30,733 bases of DNA, taken from IMG/VR virus record IMGVR_UViG_3300009181_002861, positions 1 through 30,733 of that record; one strand, 5' to 3'. The DNA is from a virus. A model generated the notes under the pieces. That model saw only the letters and a program-made list of their open reading frames with translations. It made no database searches and was not told the DNA's origin. Shown here in pieces: positions 22,409 to 30,685 of this stretch (position 1 is its first letter; each line of letters starts with the position of its first letter). Made by a program: the position numbers and the translations under genes.

Positions 22409-23518
22409 TCACCTAATAATCTCTATGTGTTTTCCTGAAGTCCAAACTTCTAGTTCGGTACGCAATCTACCCTCAGATTTGAGAGTTTCGTACCTATTTA
22501 TAGCTTTATTTTTCCACCATGCAACAATATTCTGTAGTTCATGTTTATGGTAATTTTCTCCTGGTAAAAGTGTATCAGTTTTACAACCCATATACTCTAC
22601 TGTATTTTTAAATCCATAATCAGAAACATAATATCTTTTCTTTTCTGTCAACCCTTTAGCGTTCTCAATCGTTAGCTGGAATGCCTCCCCTTCAGATGTT
22701 CCTTTTAAGGATGCTTTAGTCAAAGCAATAATCTTGGTAAAGGTTCTAAGTTTTCTAGAAGTGGTAGATTCATCACCACCTAATAAATCACCAACTTTAT
22801 CTTCCACATAGTCTTTTAATTCAATATATCTTGGACCGTGCATCATTGGTACCATATCAGATTCGGTAAGACCTTTAAATCGAATGTAAGGTTTCATACC
22901 ATCATACTGTGATACTTGTTTAGTTGAACCGTACAAACTGGTTGTCTCAAACAAACAAAGATTCATACCATATTTCTTATTACAGATTTCTCTTACTGTA
23001 TGACTGGTACAGATAGCAGATAGAAGTTTACCACCAAGATAATTAAAACCAAATGGCTGCGATGGTACAATTACGAATCCCATGATAGTAGACTCATTGA
23101 ATCGTTTAGATGTATCAGGATTCTGAATCCAGACCTGTCCAAGCAATTCATTTCTTGGTTTCATATAGATTACTGGTGAACCCAAACGAATGAATCCTAG
23201 AATCTTTCCTGTGTTCTTTTCTTTGACTGCCAATTGAATGTTTCTTCCGACTGGTGCCTTATTGACATGAGAACTGGTAATGGCAAGTAATGTTTCCCAT
23301 GTATCATTTGGTATCTCACATACTTCAATATCCATATCATTTGGATGCATAGAAAAATCTGAAAACAAATCGTCTTCAGGTGGAAACAATGATGATGGAA
23401 GTTGAGCAACAGATTTCAACTTCTCATCTCTCATATATTGTTCAATGTCACCAAAGTTGGCAAAGTAATCATTAAATGCCTTGGCACAATACAAGGCATC
23501 CTCTCTTAACAGATTCAT
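22409..23518 (-). CDS. DruA/DUF4338-like protein, 369 aa
   Basis: Residues about 105-220 follow the order of the DUF4338 domain of Druantia DruA: GFIRLGSPVIYMKPRN, then FNESTIMGFVIVPSQPFGFN, YLGGKLLSAICTSHTVREIC, KKYGMNLCLFETTSLYGSTK and YDGMKPYIRFKGLTE. These correspond to the G-x-x-G-x-P, hydrophobic strand, LLxxxxR, YGxxxxLxETxxxxGTxY and NWxxxGxT elements. The remaining C-terminal 130 residues are Lys-rich with no known motif. In bacteria DruA belongs to an anti-phage system; here the gene sits inside a phage replication operon, ATGA-linked to its upstream neighbour, so a viral role is expected. Homology is by motif reading and is moderately certain. Confidence 0.6.
   Translation of the reverse strand: MNLLREDALYCAKAFNDYFANFGDIEQYMRDEKLKSVAQLPSSLFPPEDDLFSDFSMHPNDMDIEVCEIPNDTWETLLAITSSHVNKAPVGRNIQLAVKEKNTGKILGFIRLGSPVIYMKPRNELLGQVWIQNPDTSKRFNESTIMGFVIVPSQPFGFNYLGGKLLSAICTSHTVREICNKKYGMNLCLFETTSLYGSTKQVSQYDGMKPYIRFKGLTESDMVPMMHGPRYIELKDYVEDKVGDLLGGDESTTSRKLRTFTKIIALTKASLKGTSEGEAFQLTIENAKGLTEKKRYYVSDYGFKNTVEYMGCKTDTLLPGENYHKHELQNIVAWWKNKAINRYETLKSEGRLRTELEVWTSGKHIEIIR
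22495..22502 (-). promoter_or_regulatory. Possible internal late promoter TATAAATA
   Basis: Exact TATAAATA on the minus strand inside the 3-prime end of the DruA-like gene, 90 bases upstream of the 413-residue gene. In coding DNA this AT-rich such a match can arise by chance, so only the orientation and distance favour function. Confidence 0.25.
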
Positions 23519-23709
23519 ATTCTAAATTTTTCTAATGCTTTGTTAGCCAAATCAAAATTGTTAATTGGTGGTTCTTCATTAATAGAAACCATAGATACAC
23601 TAAATCCTAAATTAGACCTTGGATCATATCTTAATATGACCTGATGTGTTTTTGGATTCCATTCGCCATGAAATTTAATATTTACATTTTTTATTTTATT
23701 GAGCATCAT
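23515..23709 (-). CDS. Small hypothetical protein, 64 aa
   Basis: It reads MMLNKIKNVNIKFHGEWNPK, then THQVILRYDPRSNLGFSVSM and a short helical end. It looks like a compact beta domain (alternating hydrophobic strands) with no recognised motif. The ORF is real by context: its start overlaps the helicase stop (ATGA type) and its stop overlaps the DruA-like start in the same way. Function unknown. Confidence 0.6.
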   Translation of the reverse strand: MMLNKIKNVNIKFHGEWNPKTHQVILRYDPRSNLGFSVSMVSINEEPPINNFDLANKALEKFRI

Positions 23710-25094
23710 ACTTTAAATCCTTCAAATTTCTTCTTAACTGTTTCACGATTACCAAATGTGTTTAATGGTTTATCGTGGCCTGCATCAGCAAGACCCGTTT
23801 GTGCTGATTGTTCAATATCAAATAATTTCATTTTAGAACGGTCGATGCCGACAGTAAATCTCTTATAATATGTTGGGTCATTGTAACGATTCTTTAATTG
23901 TTTAACCATAATTTGTCCGAGTTCTTCCAATTCTTCAGAAGAAATCAAAGCAAACATTAAGTCGGCGGTAGCAGGCAACCCGAACGATTCACTCGTATCT
24001 TCCAAACCAGGATCAGACGAAGTGAATCCGCTGCGGGTAGTTTGAGTCGCAGATACAATAGGAACATTATGTTCAACCGCAAGACCTCTAAGTTCTTCTG
24101 CGATAGACTTGACGTAGGTGTAAGAGTTAATATTTGCACCAGCCTTAATACGAGAAGAACAACAGATATTAAGATAATCCACAAAGATAATATCAGGAAT
24201 GAAAGACCTTTTGAGATTAAGTTCATTGAGTAAAGTCCTAAAATGAGTTGTGGATGCTGAAGCTGTTGGATATTCTTTGATGATTAGTTTGCCTGTGGTC
24301 TTTTCACGGACTCTAGCAACCTTTTTATCATACATATCTTTCGGTAATTCAATCAAATCATCCAATGTAACATTAAGGAGATTTGCATCAATACGTTCTG
24401 CAATTTTTTCTTCAGCCATTTCAAGTGTGATGTACAAGACATTCTTACCTTGTACCATAGCGCCAGCGGCAACGTGACACATAAAAAGAGACTTACCGAC
24501 ACCAGTGCCAGCAAGAGCAATGTTAAGGGTCTTAGCAGGTAGTCCGCCTTTTGTAATCTTGTTAAAGTATTCCAAGTCAAAGGGGATTCGTTCTTCTTTT
24601 CTGTGATAGAATTCATATCGTTCATCAGAGTTCTCCAAATAATCGTGACCAACAGTTGTATCGAAACTTACCGCCAAGGCGTCCGATAATATTTTGGGAA
24701 TCGTACCTTTGTCATTGGTCTTGTCTTTCCCATCGAGAATAGAAATAGACCCCAATACTGCGTTGTAAATCGCTTTTTCTTGGCAAAACTTTTCGGTTTT
24801 ATCAACAAGCCATTGTATCTCGGTACTTGTTTCCTTATTAGATTCAATCTCTTTGAGATAAGTTTGGCACTTCTCCACTTCGTCATCTGTAAGAGAATTC
24901 CTCTCTTTGACGGCAATACCGATTGCTTCAATCGCCGGTGTAGTATTGTAAGTTTCTGTGAATGATGTAATTTCATTGAATATTGTTTTTTCAGTTCTAT
25001 CTGAGAAATATTCTGGTTTTAAAAAAGGTAATACTTTTCTCAAGTATTCTTCATTATAGACCAAATTCTTTAGTATCGCTTGTTCCAGTTTCAT
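23706..25094 (-). CDS. 41: Replicative DNA helicase, DnaB/gp41 type, 462 aa
   Basis: N-terminal DnaB-like helical domain (residues 1-140) and a RecA-type motor domain: GTGVGKS Walker A at 196-202, ITLEMAEEKIAERIDANLL at about 222-240, DIIFVDYLNI Walker B with D306, and SATQTTRSGF motif H3. This arrangement matches T4 gp41 (475 residues), which unwinds DNA at the fork as a hexamer and recruits primase. No primase gene (61) is in the window. The start overlaps the preceding small gene by 41 bases, a long overlap that suggests translational coupling. Confidence 0.92.
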   Translation of the reverse strand: MKLEQAILKNLVYNEEYLRKVLPFLKPEYFSDRTEKTIFNEITSFTETYNTTPAIEAIGIAVKERNSLTDDEVEKCQTYLKEIESNKETSTEIQWLVDKTEKFCQEKAIYNAVLGSISILDGKDKTNDKGTIPKILSDALAVSFDTTVGHDYLENSDERYEFYHRKEERIPFDLEYFNKITKGGLPAKTLNIALAGTGVGKSLFMCHVAAGAMVQGKNVLYITLEMAEEKIAERIDANLLNVTLDDLIELPKDMYDKKVARVREKTTGKLIIKEYPTASASTTHFRTLLNELNLKRSFIPDIIFVDYLNICCSSRIKAGANINSYTYVKSIAEELRGLAVEHNVPIVSATQTTRSGFTSSDPGLEDTSESFGLPATADLMFALISSEELEELGQIMVKQLKNRYNDPTYYKRFTVGIDRSKMKLFDIEQSAQTGLADAGHDKPLNTFGNRETVKKKFEGFKV

Positions 25095-25374
25095 CAGCCA
25101 CTTCCTGTTCTATATTATTACCCATAATTTCAACAAGTAAATCACCTAGGTAATTTTTAAACTTCTCATCTTTTTCCAATTTCTTGGGCTTGTCTACTGG
25201 AGATTCTAACACATCATAAGCAAAAAGTAAATAGACTTGGTCATTCTTTTCTTCAAACTTTACCTTACCATATTTAAATATGGTATCTTTATATGGTCCA
25301 TCCAAAAACCTAATGTGTACCGATGTACCATCATTCTTTGGATAGATAAAACAATAATCTACACCTTCAATCAT
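25054..25374 (-). CDS. Conserved phage protein between uvsX and 41, 106 aa
   Basis: The start MIEGVDYCFIYPKNDGTSVH at ATG 25374 is supported by CGGAGAAATGGAATG. An upstream in-frame start at 25422 would give an unlikely basic extension inside the previous gene. The domain continues with IRFLDGPYKDTIFKYGKVKF and YLLFAYDVLESP, a small beta-barrel-like pattern; the C-terminal third is helical and acidic. Similar proteins stand next to gene 41 in marine T4-like phages. Function unknown. Confidence 0.7.
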   Translation of the reverse strand: MIEGVDYCFIYPKNDGTSVHIRFLDGPYKDTIFKYGKVKFEEKNDQVYLLFAYDVLESPVDKPKKLEKDEKFKNYLGDLLVEIMGNNIEQEVADETGTSDTKEFGL

Positions 25375-25618
25375 TCCATTTCTCCGTTTGTTCAAAAGAT
25401 TGTTCCTGTATTGTCTTTTCACCAGTTACTTTTCGTGGTGAAGAACACATAGGACAATTTGGTACACCACAATCTAGTGCATGATGTTTAGCTAACTTAT
25501 GTGGTTCTTTAATTTTCACACCATGCGTTTTGGCAATCTTAGTTTGTTTCTTAATTATGTTTTCTGTTTTCAGAATTCGTTTCGAATGCTTGATTCTACT
25601 TTCTTCATTACTCATCAT
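25367..25618 (-). CDS. Small Cys-rich putative zinc-binding protein, 83 aa
   Basis: A lysine-rich N-terminal helix (residues 1-45) is followed by HHALDCGVPNCPMCSSPRK, in which C-x4-C-x2-C plus upstream His residues could bind zinc. The CGxxxCxxCxxPRK-x-GEKTxQEx-F pattern recurs in phages and some bacteria. It starts in ATGA overlap with uvsX (two adjacent ATGs at 25618 and 25615) and overlaps the next gene by eight bases. Nucleic-acid binding is a reasonable inference from zinc motif, charge and neighbours, but unproven. Confidence 0.65.
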   Translation of the reverse strand: MMSNEESRIKHSKRILKTENIIKKQTKIAKTHGVKIKEPHKLAKHHALDCGVPNCPMCSSPRKVTGEKTIQEQSFEQTEKWND

Positions 25619-26688
25619 TCAACTCCGTTGGTTGTTTCTACCTCAAATGTTTCATGTATATCGCTCGACATAATATTACCAGAAGCAACACGATATTTGT
25701 TCTCAACAAAATCTTGGAATGCTTTATCTTTGATGATAGGCATCCAGAATTCTTTTGTATCTGTATCTTTGATGCGATATTTCTTTTCTTCTACTTCGCC
25801 GGTGTTTGGATCAACTTTACTGTACCAGCCATTCGTTGGTTTGACCACGTGCTTGGACTCAAGTGCAAGGTCAAGTAGACCAGACCACTTAGAAATGCCG
25901 CCATCAAAAGAAACAGTAACAGGGATTTTAGATTTCTCTTTAACATAACGAGACTTCTCCACATTAATAATGAAGTTATAACCGATAACATCGGTACCTT
26001 CTTTTTCTTGCTGGCGGCCAATAATAAAGATATTATCAGCAGAGTAATAAGAACCTGTACCACCACCAACGATTGCTTTGGGGAACATACCGATTTCCAT
26101 GTATGTATGATTGACAACAACCATAGGAATATCTTTTAACGATAGATGTGGTGTCACCATTCTGAACAAGGACTTGACCTGTTTTGCTCTGGACATATCA
26201 GCAACCGATTTACCATCAAGTGCATCATCAACTTCTTTCTTGGATGCCAAGTTACCAATTGAATCAATGACGATAATTAATTTATCACCACGTTCAAGAT
26301 TGGTCAACTGTGACATTATGTCGAACTTTAGCTGCTCAATATCAGTAAGGGGAGTATGCAAAACACGGTTAGTATCAATACCGAAACTGTCAAAGTAGGA
26401 TTGTGGTGTACCAAACTCAGAATCATAGAATAGAAGCGCTGCATCAGGATATTTGTCCATATAAGATTTGGCCATCAATAACGAAAATGCTGTCTTAAAA
26501 TGCTTGGATGGACCAGCCCACATTGTAAGACCTGGAGTTAGACCACCATCTAACTTACCAGAAAGTGCCACATTAATAATTGGCACAGCCGTTTGAATCA
26601 TATCTTTGTTGTTAAAGAATTTTGATTTCGCCAGAATAGCCGAATCTTTGATTGAACTATTCTTTTTAATTTTTTCAAGTATACTCAT
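25615..26688 (-). CDS. uvsX: UvsX RecA-like recombinase, 357 aa
   Basis: The unusual P-loop GPSKHFKT at 59-66 matches T4 UvsX (GPSKSFKS), where Phe replaces Gly of the standard motif. LIIVIDSIGN with D142 is Walker B, and VVVNHTYMEIGMFPKAIVGG corresponds to the L2 region with GGGTGSYYSADNIFIIGR after it. UvsX coats single-stranded DNA and drives strand exchange for recombination-dependent replication and repair. Ribosome binding site AAAGGAAAATAAATG; the start overlaps the preceding membrane protein gene. Length is close to T4's 391. Confidence 0.93.
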   Translation of the reverse strand: MSILEKIKKNSSIKDSAILAKSKFFNNKDMIQTAVPIINVALSGKLDGGLTPGLTMWAGPSKHFKTAFSLLMAKSYMDKYPDAALLFYDSEFGTPQSYFDSFGIDTNRVLHTPLTDIEQLKFDIMSQLTNLERGDKLIIVIDSIGNLASKKEVDDALDGKSVADMSRAKQVKSLFRMVTPHLSLKDIPMVVVNHTYMEIGMFPKAIVGGGTGSYYSADNIFIIGRQQEKEGTDVIGYNFIINVEKSRYVKEKSKIPVTVSFDGGISKWSGLLDLALESKHVVKPTNGWYSKVDPNTGEVEEKKYRIKDTDTKEFWMPIIKDKAFQDFVENKYRVASGNIMSSDIHETFEVETTNGVE

Positions 26689-27713
26689 TTATTTTCCTTT
26701 TTACGAAATGCCAATTCAGCATCATCTACATACATACTATCTATCTTACTTTTACGGTTGGGAAATCCACGTTTCTTAGATGAACCTTCAGTCTCATCAA
26801 ATTCTTCAGTTGTTATCTGAACTCCTGGTGATTGACCAAGTGGAGGAATTGTTTCACCATTAACATTATCAATAACAATAGGTTGTGGTTCTTCAATTCT
26901 TGTAATGTTTTCAGCAGCCACTCTTATTGTATCTTCTTTCGTTTTGGGTATATCTTGTTTAGGTTCTTCTACAAAGACAGGAATATCATATGGTGTTTCA
27001 ACTACTTTTTCGGGTTCTTGTTTAACTTCAACAACCGTATCAATAATTTCTTCCTTCGGTTTCATGTTCATATTAGCAGCAATCAATAATAACACAGCTA
27101 ATGGGTCAAATACAACCATTATTAACATGATTACCAAACGAACTGCTTTATCTATGGCATTATCATCTTCTACACCATAAATCATATCACCCACATATTT
27201 GATTGGTCCAACTTCAGCAATCAATTTGTTAGATTCTTTTAATAGTGGTAATTTTTTCTTGGTAATTTCATTCAGTTCTTTTTGTGTGTCCTGAATTTGC
27301 TTATCTAATCTATTACTTGCCGTTGATGGATCCTTGGCTCGCAATAATAAGTATTCCAATCTTTCTTTAGTAATCTTCTCTTGTGCATTAAGAGTTTTCA
27401 CCTCAACTGTATTTGCACCAGAATCTAATGTTGAATCAATATGTGCTTTAGAAAGAAAACCAAAAATACCCATACTTGTAATTAACATTAGAATTACAAC
27501 AGATGTAGTGAGATATGTTTTTAATAGAAATGGGCAGGTCTTCCAATTACGATATAACCATGATGTAGTGACCAATTTACTGGCCTCAAGAACACTGCCC
27601 ATAAAAACGATTGGCCAAAATGCACCAGTAAATATAGCTGCCAATCCAATAATAGAATAGTAGGCAGCAATACCTGAAAGTGCTAAGGCACAAAGTAATG
27701 TTAGAAATGTCAT
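26685..27713 (-). CDS. Membrane protein with periplasm/cytoplasm coiled coil, 342 aa
   Basis: Hydrophobic segments at about 3-28, 30-45 (weaker), 68-88 and 191-214 (VRLVIMLIMVVFDPLAVLLL) imply three or four membrane spans. Residues 108-168 between spans are a predicted coiled coil (QEKITKERLEYLLLRAKDPS, LDKQIQDTQKELNEITKKKL). The 130-residue tail is rich in Glu, Pro, Val and Lys and looks disordered. VFDPLAVLLLIAAN recurs in marine T4-like phage membrane proteins of unknown role (DUF4407-like layout). It is embedded between polymerase and UvsX with ATGA overlaps on both sides, so it should be made with the replication proteins. Tethering replication to the membrane is one speculative role. 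Confidence 0.75.
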   Translation of the reverse strand: MTFLTLLCALALSGIAAYYSIIGLAAIFTGAFWPIVFMGSVLEASKLVTTSWLYRNWKTCPFLLKTYLTTSVVILMLITSMGIFGFLSKAHIDSTLDSGANTVEVKTLNAQEKITKERLEYLLLRAKDPSTASNRLDKQIQDTQKELNEITKKKLPLLKESNKLIAEVGPIKYVGDMIYGVEDDNAIDKAVRLVIMLIMVVFDPLAVLLLIAANMNMKPKEEIIDTVVEVKQEPEKVVETPYDIPVFVEEPKQDIPKTKEDTIRVAAENITRIEEPQPIVIDNVNGETIPPLGQSPGVQITTEEFDETEGSSKKRGFPNRKSKIDSMYVDDAELAFRKKENK

Positions 27714-30247
27714 GCGAAAAAGTCCTCTAATGTACTTACCTTTTCAGTTGTCCATTGCATACAATCCAAGATAACTTTAATAGGTTCCAAAAATGCTTTG
27801 TCGAATTGTAAATCATAATCAATGAAGTTGTCAAGCCCAAGCTCTGTGGGTAGTCTTGTTGGATAAGAAATAACGGTATCTTTAAATGGATTTGGCATCT
27901 TCAGGTAGGTAAACTTAATCTTTTCACCTTCTTGGATGAGTTGGTACTTCTTGGTGAGACCGTTTTGTTTTAAAAAATTGTTATATAGAATGGCACCCTT
28001 GACATGAATTGGAGTACCTAATTTATATAAAGTTAGAGCATCGGAGTATTTATTTAAACCATTCAAGCCCCGTGGAAAAGAGATGTCTTCTGGTGGTAAT
28101 TTTCTAAAGTCTTCTCTAAATTTACTAATGAAATTATGGATATCATTTTCTGTGCCATTCACCATAAGCTGAATCGCTTCTTTCATCTTTTCACGGATAG
28201 CGGCAGGTGTAGAGGACTTAATCATCTCTAAACCCATCACCTTCATCTGTGGTTCTTTATATTGAACGCCTTCATTATTATATACGTTTAGAATGTATCG
28301 TTTCTTGGCAGTCCAGATACCCTTATCAGAAAGACCTTCACGTTTCATTTCCATCTTTTGTTGATAGGCGTGAACATAAACAGCCAGCTCCTCATACGAT
28401 TTGTCAATATAAGGTTGTAGTTTATCTTCACAGATTTTATCCATGAGTGAGATTACCTTTTGTTTGTCTGAGGTATCTTTGATGAATTTATTGACCAATT
28501 CTCCCATACGGAGATAGATTGAATCTGTATCGGAAGCAACGACATAATCTTTGTCACTTGTATCCAATAACTTATTCATGTATTCGTTTATCTTATTTTC
28601 AATCCACCTAATAGACAACTGGCCAGCAGTAGTAACGCCAAGAGCCATTCGTAAATCATAAAAGCGGAAATACTGGCTACCAAGAGCACCATAAGCAGAA
28701 TTAAGAGAAACCTTCTTTGCAAGTTGTATGTTGTTATACTTGGCAATTCGTTTTTCAATTTCATATTTTTTCGATTCGTCTGTTTCATCTTCATACGTCT
28801 GCTTTGCTCGCAACATCATCTTCTTGAATTTGCTACGGTCAGTATACATTTCTTCCATCATCTTAGGTAAGAAACCTTGCATATCAGTGCGAAAGAATTG
28901 GCCGTTAGGTGTAAGTGTAACATTGGCCAGCCCCGAAGTATCTACTTGGCGCATTAATAGTTTCTCAACCGAAACACCAGAAGAAAGTACCTCACGCATT
29001 TCATCTGTGTAATCTTGTGGATCAATCAATGTCTCAGGTGAAATGTTATACTGCATCATCAGATGTGGATACAAACTATTTAAGTCAAACGATGCAACCC
29101 AATCGTGTTTACCGACCTGTACATCTTTGACATAGGCACCTTCAAATGCCGAATCTTTCTCTTTGATTTCTCTTGGTGGTACAATGATACCTTTCTCAAA
29201 CAGATAGGCATAAGTAAGTGAATCCCACATACGAGTTTGTGCAAAAATATCTTCAAAGTTTGTTTTGGTGTCATACGCAAGAGTCACACCCAACTCAATT
29301 AACTTTAACTTATCTTCCAGTTTAATAATCAGTTCAACGTCTTTGATGTTATACTCAATAAACTTTTGATAATTCAAACGATAGAGTGCATGAAGGTTAT
29401 CATATTCATCATATGAAATCTTGCCTTCACCGAGTTCTACTTGTGCAATAGCATCCAAACGATAACTCTCTTGTGACTTTCCACCAGGAGCATACCATTT
29501 GTATAGTTCAATATAGTCTAGTGATTCAACACCCATAATGTTATAGGCAATCATCTGACGGCCATTAATTACAGTCTTACGTTCACCAATATAATTCCAG
29601 GGTGACAGTTTCTTGGCTTCATCTTCACCAATGATTTTACGAAAACGATTAATCAAATAAGGTTCATCAAAGAACTTGGTATTCCAACCAGTTAGAATAT
29701 CAGGACATTTCTTAGTCCATAATGCCATGAATTGTTTACATAGAGAATGTTCATCTCTACACTTAACATAGATTTCTTTACCTTGTGTAACATAGTCACC
29801 ACAACCAAACACATAAATTGGACCATTCAAATACTTAATAGCAATGGCAGTAATTGGTTCATTCGCAAGATATGGATCAGGGAAACCATTCTCTGAACCA
29901 ACCTCAATGTCAACTACAGCAACTGAAATTCTATCGAAATCATAGTCAACCATACCCTTATGTTGGTCTGCAATGAAGGCATATTCGAATCTAGTTTGGC
30001 CATAGATTTTTGGTGCATTGGATACTTCATCAAATTGCTTGATGTAGTCTTTGGCTGAACGAATATCACCAAAGATTTTCTGGTCGAGATAGTCACCGTC
30101 AAGTGAGGTGAAATTGGTTAGTTTTTTGGAAGGTAAATAGAGTGAAGGAGAATATTCAATTCTCTGCTTCACCTTCTTGCCGTCTAAGATGCCTCGGTAT
30201 AATATGTTGTTACCGAAACTTTGTACGTTTGTATAAAATGAACTCAA
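27710..30247 (-). CDS. 43: DNA polymerase, family B (gp43), 845 aa
   Basis: All exonuclease and polymerase motifs are intact: ExoI VVDIEV (D113, E115), ExoII GWNTKFFDEP (D194), ExoIII YNIKDVEL (Y299, D303), motif A SFDLNSLYPH (around 387-395), motif B KKVSLNSAYGALG (K512, N516, Y519), and motif C SDTDSIYLR (D573, D575). The C-terminus STLEDFFA resembles a sliding-clamp binding tail. Slightly shorter than T4 gp43 (898). The only usable start is TTG at 30247: an in-frame TAA lies five codons upstream, the next ATG is near residue 99, and SSFYTNVQSFGNNILYRGI aligns with the T4 N-terminus. AGG lies six to seven bases before it. It begins one base after the Sm-like stop. Confidence 0.96.
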   Translation of the reverse strand: MSSFYTNVQSFGNNILYRGILDGKKVKQRIEYSPSLYLPSKKLTNFTSLDGDYLDQKIFGDIRSAKDYIKQFDEVSNAPKIYGQTRFEYAFIADQHKGMVDYDFDRISVAVVDIEVGSENGFPDPYLANEPITAIAIKYLNGPIYVFGCGDYVTQGKEIYVKCRDEHSLCKQFMALWTKKCPDILTGWNTKFFDEPYLINRFRKIIGEDEAKKLSPWNYIGERKTVINGRQMIAYNIMGVESLDYIELYKWYAPGGKSQESYRLDAIAQVELGEGKISYDEYDNLHALYRLNYQKFIEYNIKDVELIIKLEDKLKLIELGVTLAYDTKTNFEDIFAQTRMWDSLTYAYLFEKGIIVPPREIKEKDSAFEGAYVKDVQVGKHDWVASFDLNSLYPHLMMQYNISPETLIDPQDYTDEMREVLSSGVSVEKLLMRQVDTSGLANVTLTPNGQFFRTDMQGFLPKMMEEMYTDRSKFKKMMLRAKQTYEDETDESKKYEIEKRIAKYNNIQLAKKVSLNSAYGALGSQYFRFYDLRMALGVTTAGQLSIRWIENKINEYMNKLLDTSDKDYVVASDTDSIYLRMGELVNKFIKDTSDKQKVISLMDKICEDKLQPYIDKSYEELAVYVHAYQQKMEMKREGLSDKGIWTAKKRYILNVYNNEGVQYKEPQMKVMGLEMIKSSTPAAIREKMKEAIQLMVNGTENDIHNFISKFREDFRKLPPEDISFPRGLNGLNKYSDALTLYKLGTPIHVKGAILYNNFLKQNGLTKKYQLIQEGEKIKFTYLKMPNPFKDTVISYPTRLPTELGLDNFIDYDLQFDKAFLEPIKVILDCMQWTTEKVSTLEDFFA

Positions 30248-30248
30248 T

Positions 30249-30563
30249 TTAGCCTGTAATTAAAGTTTTTTGTGGTGGAATAATGATGCCAGAACCAAAG
30301 ATACTATTGTAGTTGTCTACAAAGTCTTTTGCTGGTTCATAGGAGTATAACACAGAATCACGGTCTATGTCAACCGTCCGGTCCTTCTTTTCCGTATCTG
30401 AGTATACTGGCCAAGGTGCAAATCCGATATTGGGTTTACCATCTCGGTCACGTACAACCGCAATACCAATAGGATTAAGAATTCGGTAACCTGTACCGGT
30501 TTCTGACACCTCACCAAGGATTTCTTCATTATTTGTCAGTTTTATTACGAGTAGATTTGTCAT
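30249..30563 (-). CDS. Sm-like (LSm/Hfq-fold) protein, 104 aa
   Basis: MTNLLVIKLTNNEEILGEVS, ILNPIGIAVV and DRDSVLYSYEPAKDFVDNYN have the strand order of an Sm fold, and Sm-like small proteins of this type are common in T4-like marine phages. The start at ATG 30563 has AAGGA six bases upstream; a TTG in frame at 30578 is less likely. It is the first minus-strand gene after the divergent region and directly precedes the polymerase. A role as an RNA-binding ring affecting mRNA use is possible but not shown. Confidence 0.65.
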   Translation of the reverse strand: MTNLLVIKLTNNEEILGEVSETGTGYRILNPIGIAVVRDRDGKPNIGFAPWPVYSDTEKKDRTVDIDRDSVLYSYEPAKDFVDNYNSIFGSGIIIPPQKTLITG

Positions 30564-30583
30564 TTTGATCCTTATCAAGAGTT

Positions 30584-30591
30584 TATAAATA
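30584..30591 (+). promoter_or_regulatory. Possible plus-strand late promoter TATAAATA
   Basis: Exact TATAAATA on the plus strand in the divergent intergenic region, 94 bases before the ATG of the truncated plus-strand gene. It abuts the -10 box of the minus-strand promoter, so the two would start divergently from nearly the same place. The leader of about 88 bases is longer than those of the other late promoters. Confidence 0.45.
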
Positions 30592-30598
30592 ATAGTAT

Positions 30599-30627
30599 AT
30601 TATATATGACTTCGTTTAGATACGCAA
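30599..30627 (-). promoter_or_regulatory. Sigma70-like promoter for the replication operon
   Basis: On the minus strand TTGCGT (30627-30622) and a perfect TATAAT (30604-30599) are separated by exactly 17 bases. The predicted start falls about 30 bases before the Sm-like ATG. This would let host RNA polymerase transcribe the Sm-like, polymerase and downstream replication genes early in infection. The -35 box matches the consensus only in part. Confidence 0.5.
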
Positions 30628-30634
30628 TGTATCT
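30618..30634. other. Small inverted repeat in the divergent promoter region
   Basis: agatac and gtatct form a 6-bp stem around a five-base loop (gcaat). It covers the -35 region of the minus-strand promoter and would lie in the leader of the plus-strand transcript. It could be an operator or leader hairpin, or chance. Confidence 0.25.
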
Positions 30635-30685
30635 GTGTTAGTGTTATGTCTGCCAACGTTTTCATGTACTCCACGACTATATTAA

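Noticed and set aside
22409-23518. A complete Druantia defence system
   Set aside because: Only a DruA-like domain is present. No large DruE-type helicase or other Druantia genes are nearby, and the neighbours are phage replication genes.
25499-25948. Plus-strand ORF of 149 codons
   Set aside because: Antisense to uvsX and the zinc-type small gene, both with clear motifs. Phe/Ser-rich composition is what antisense reading of Lys/Glu codons gives.
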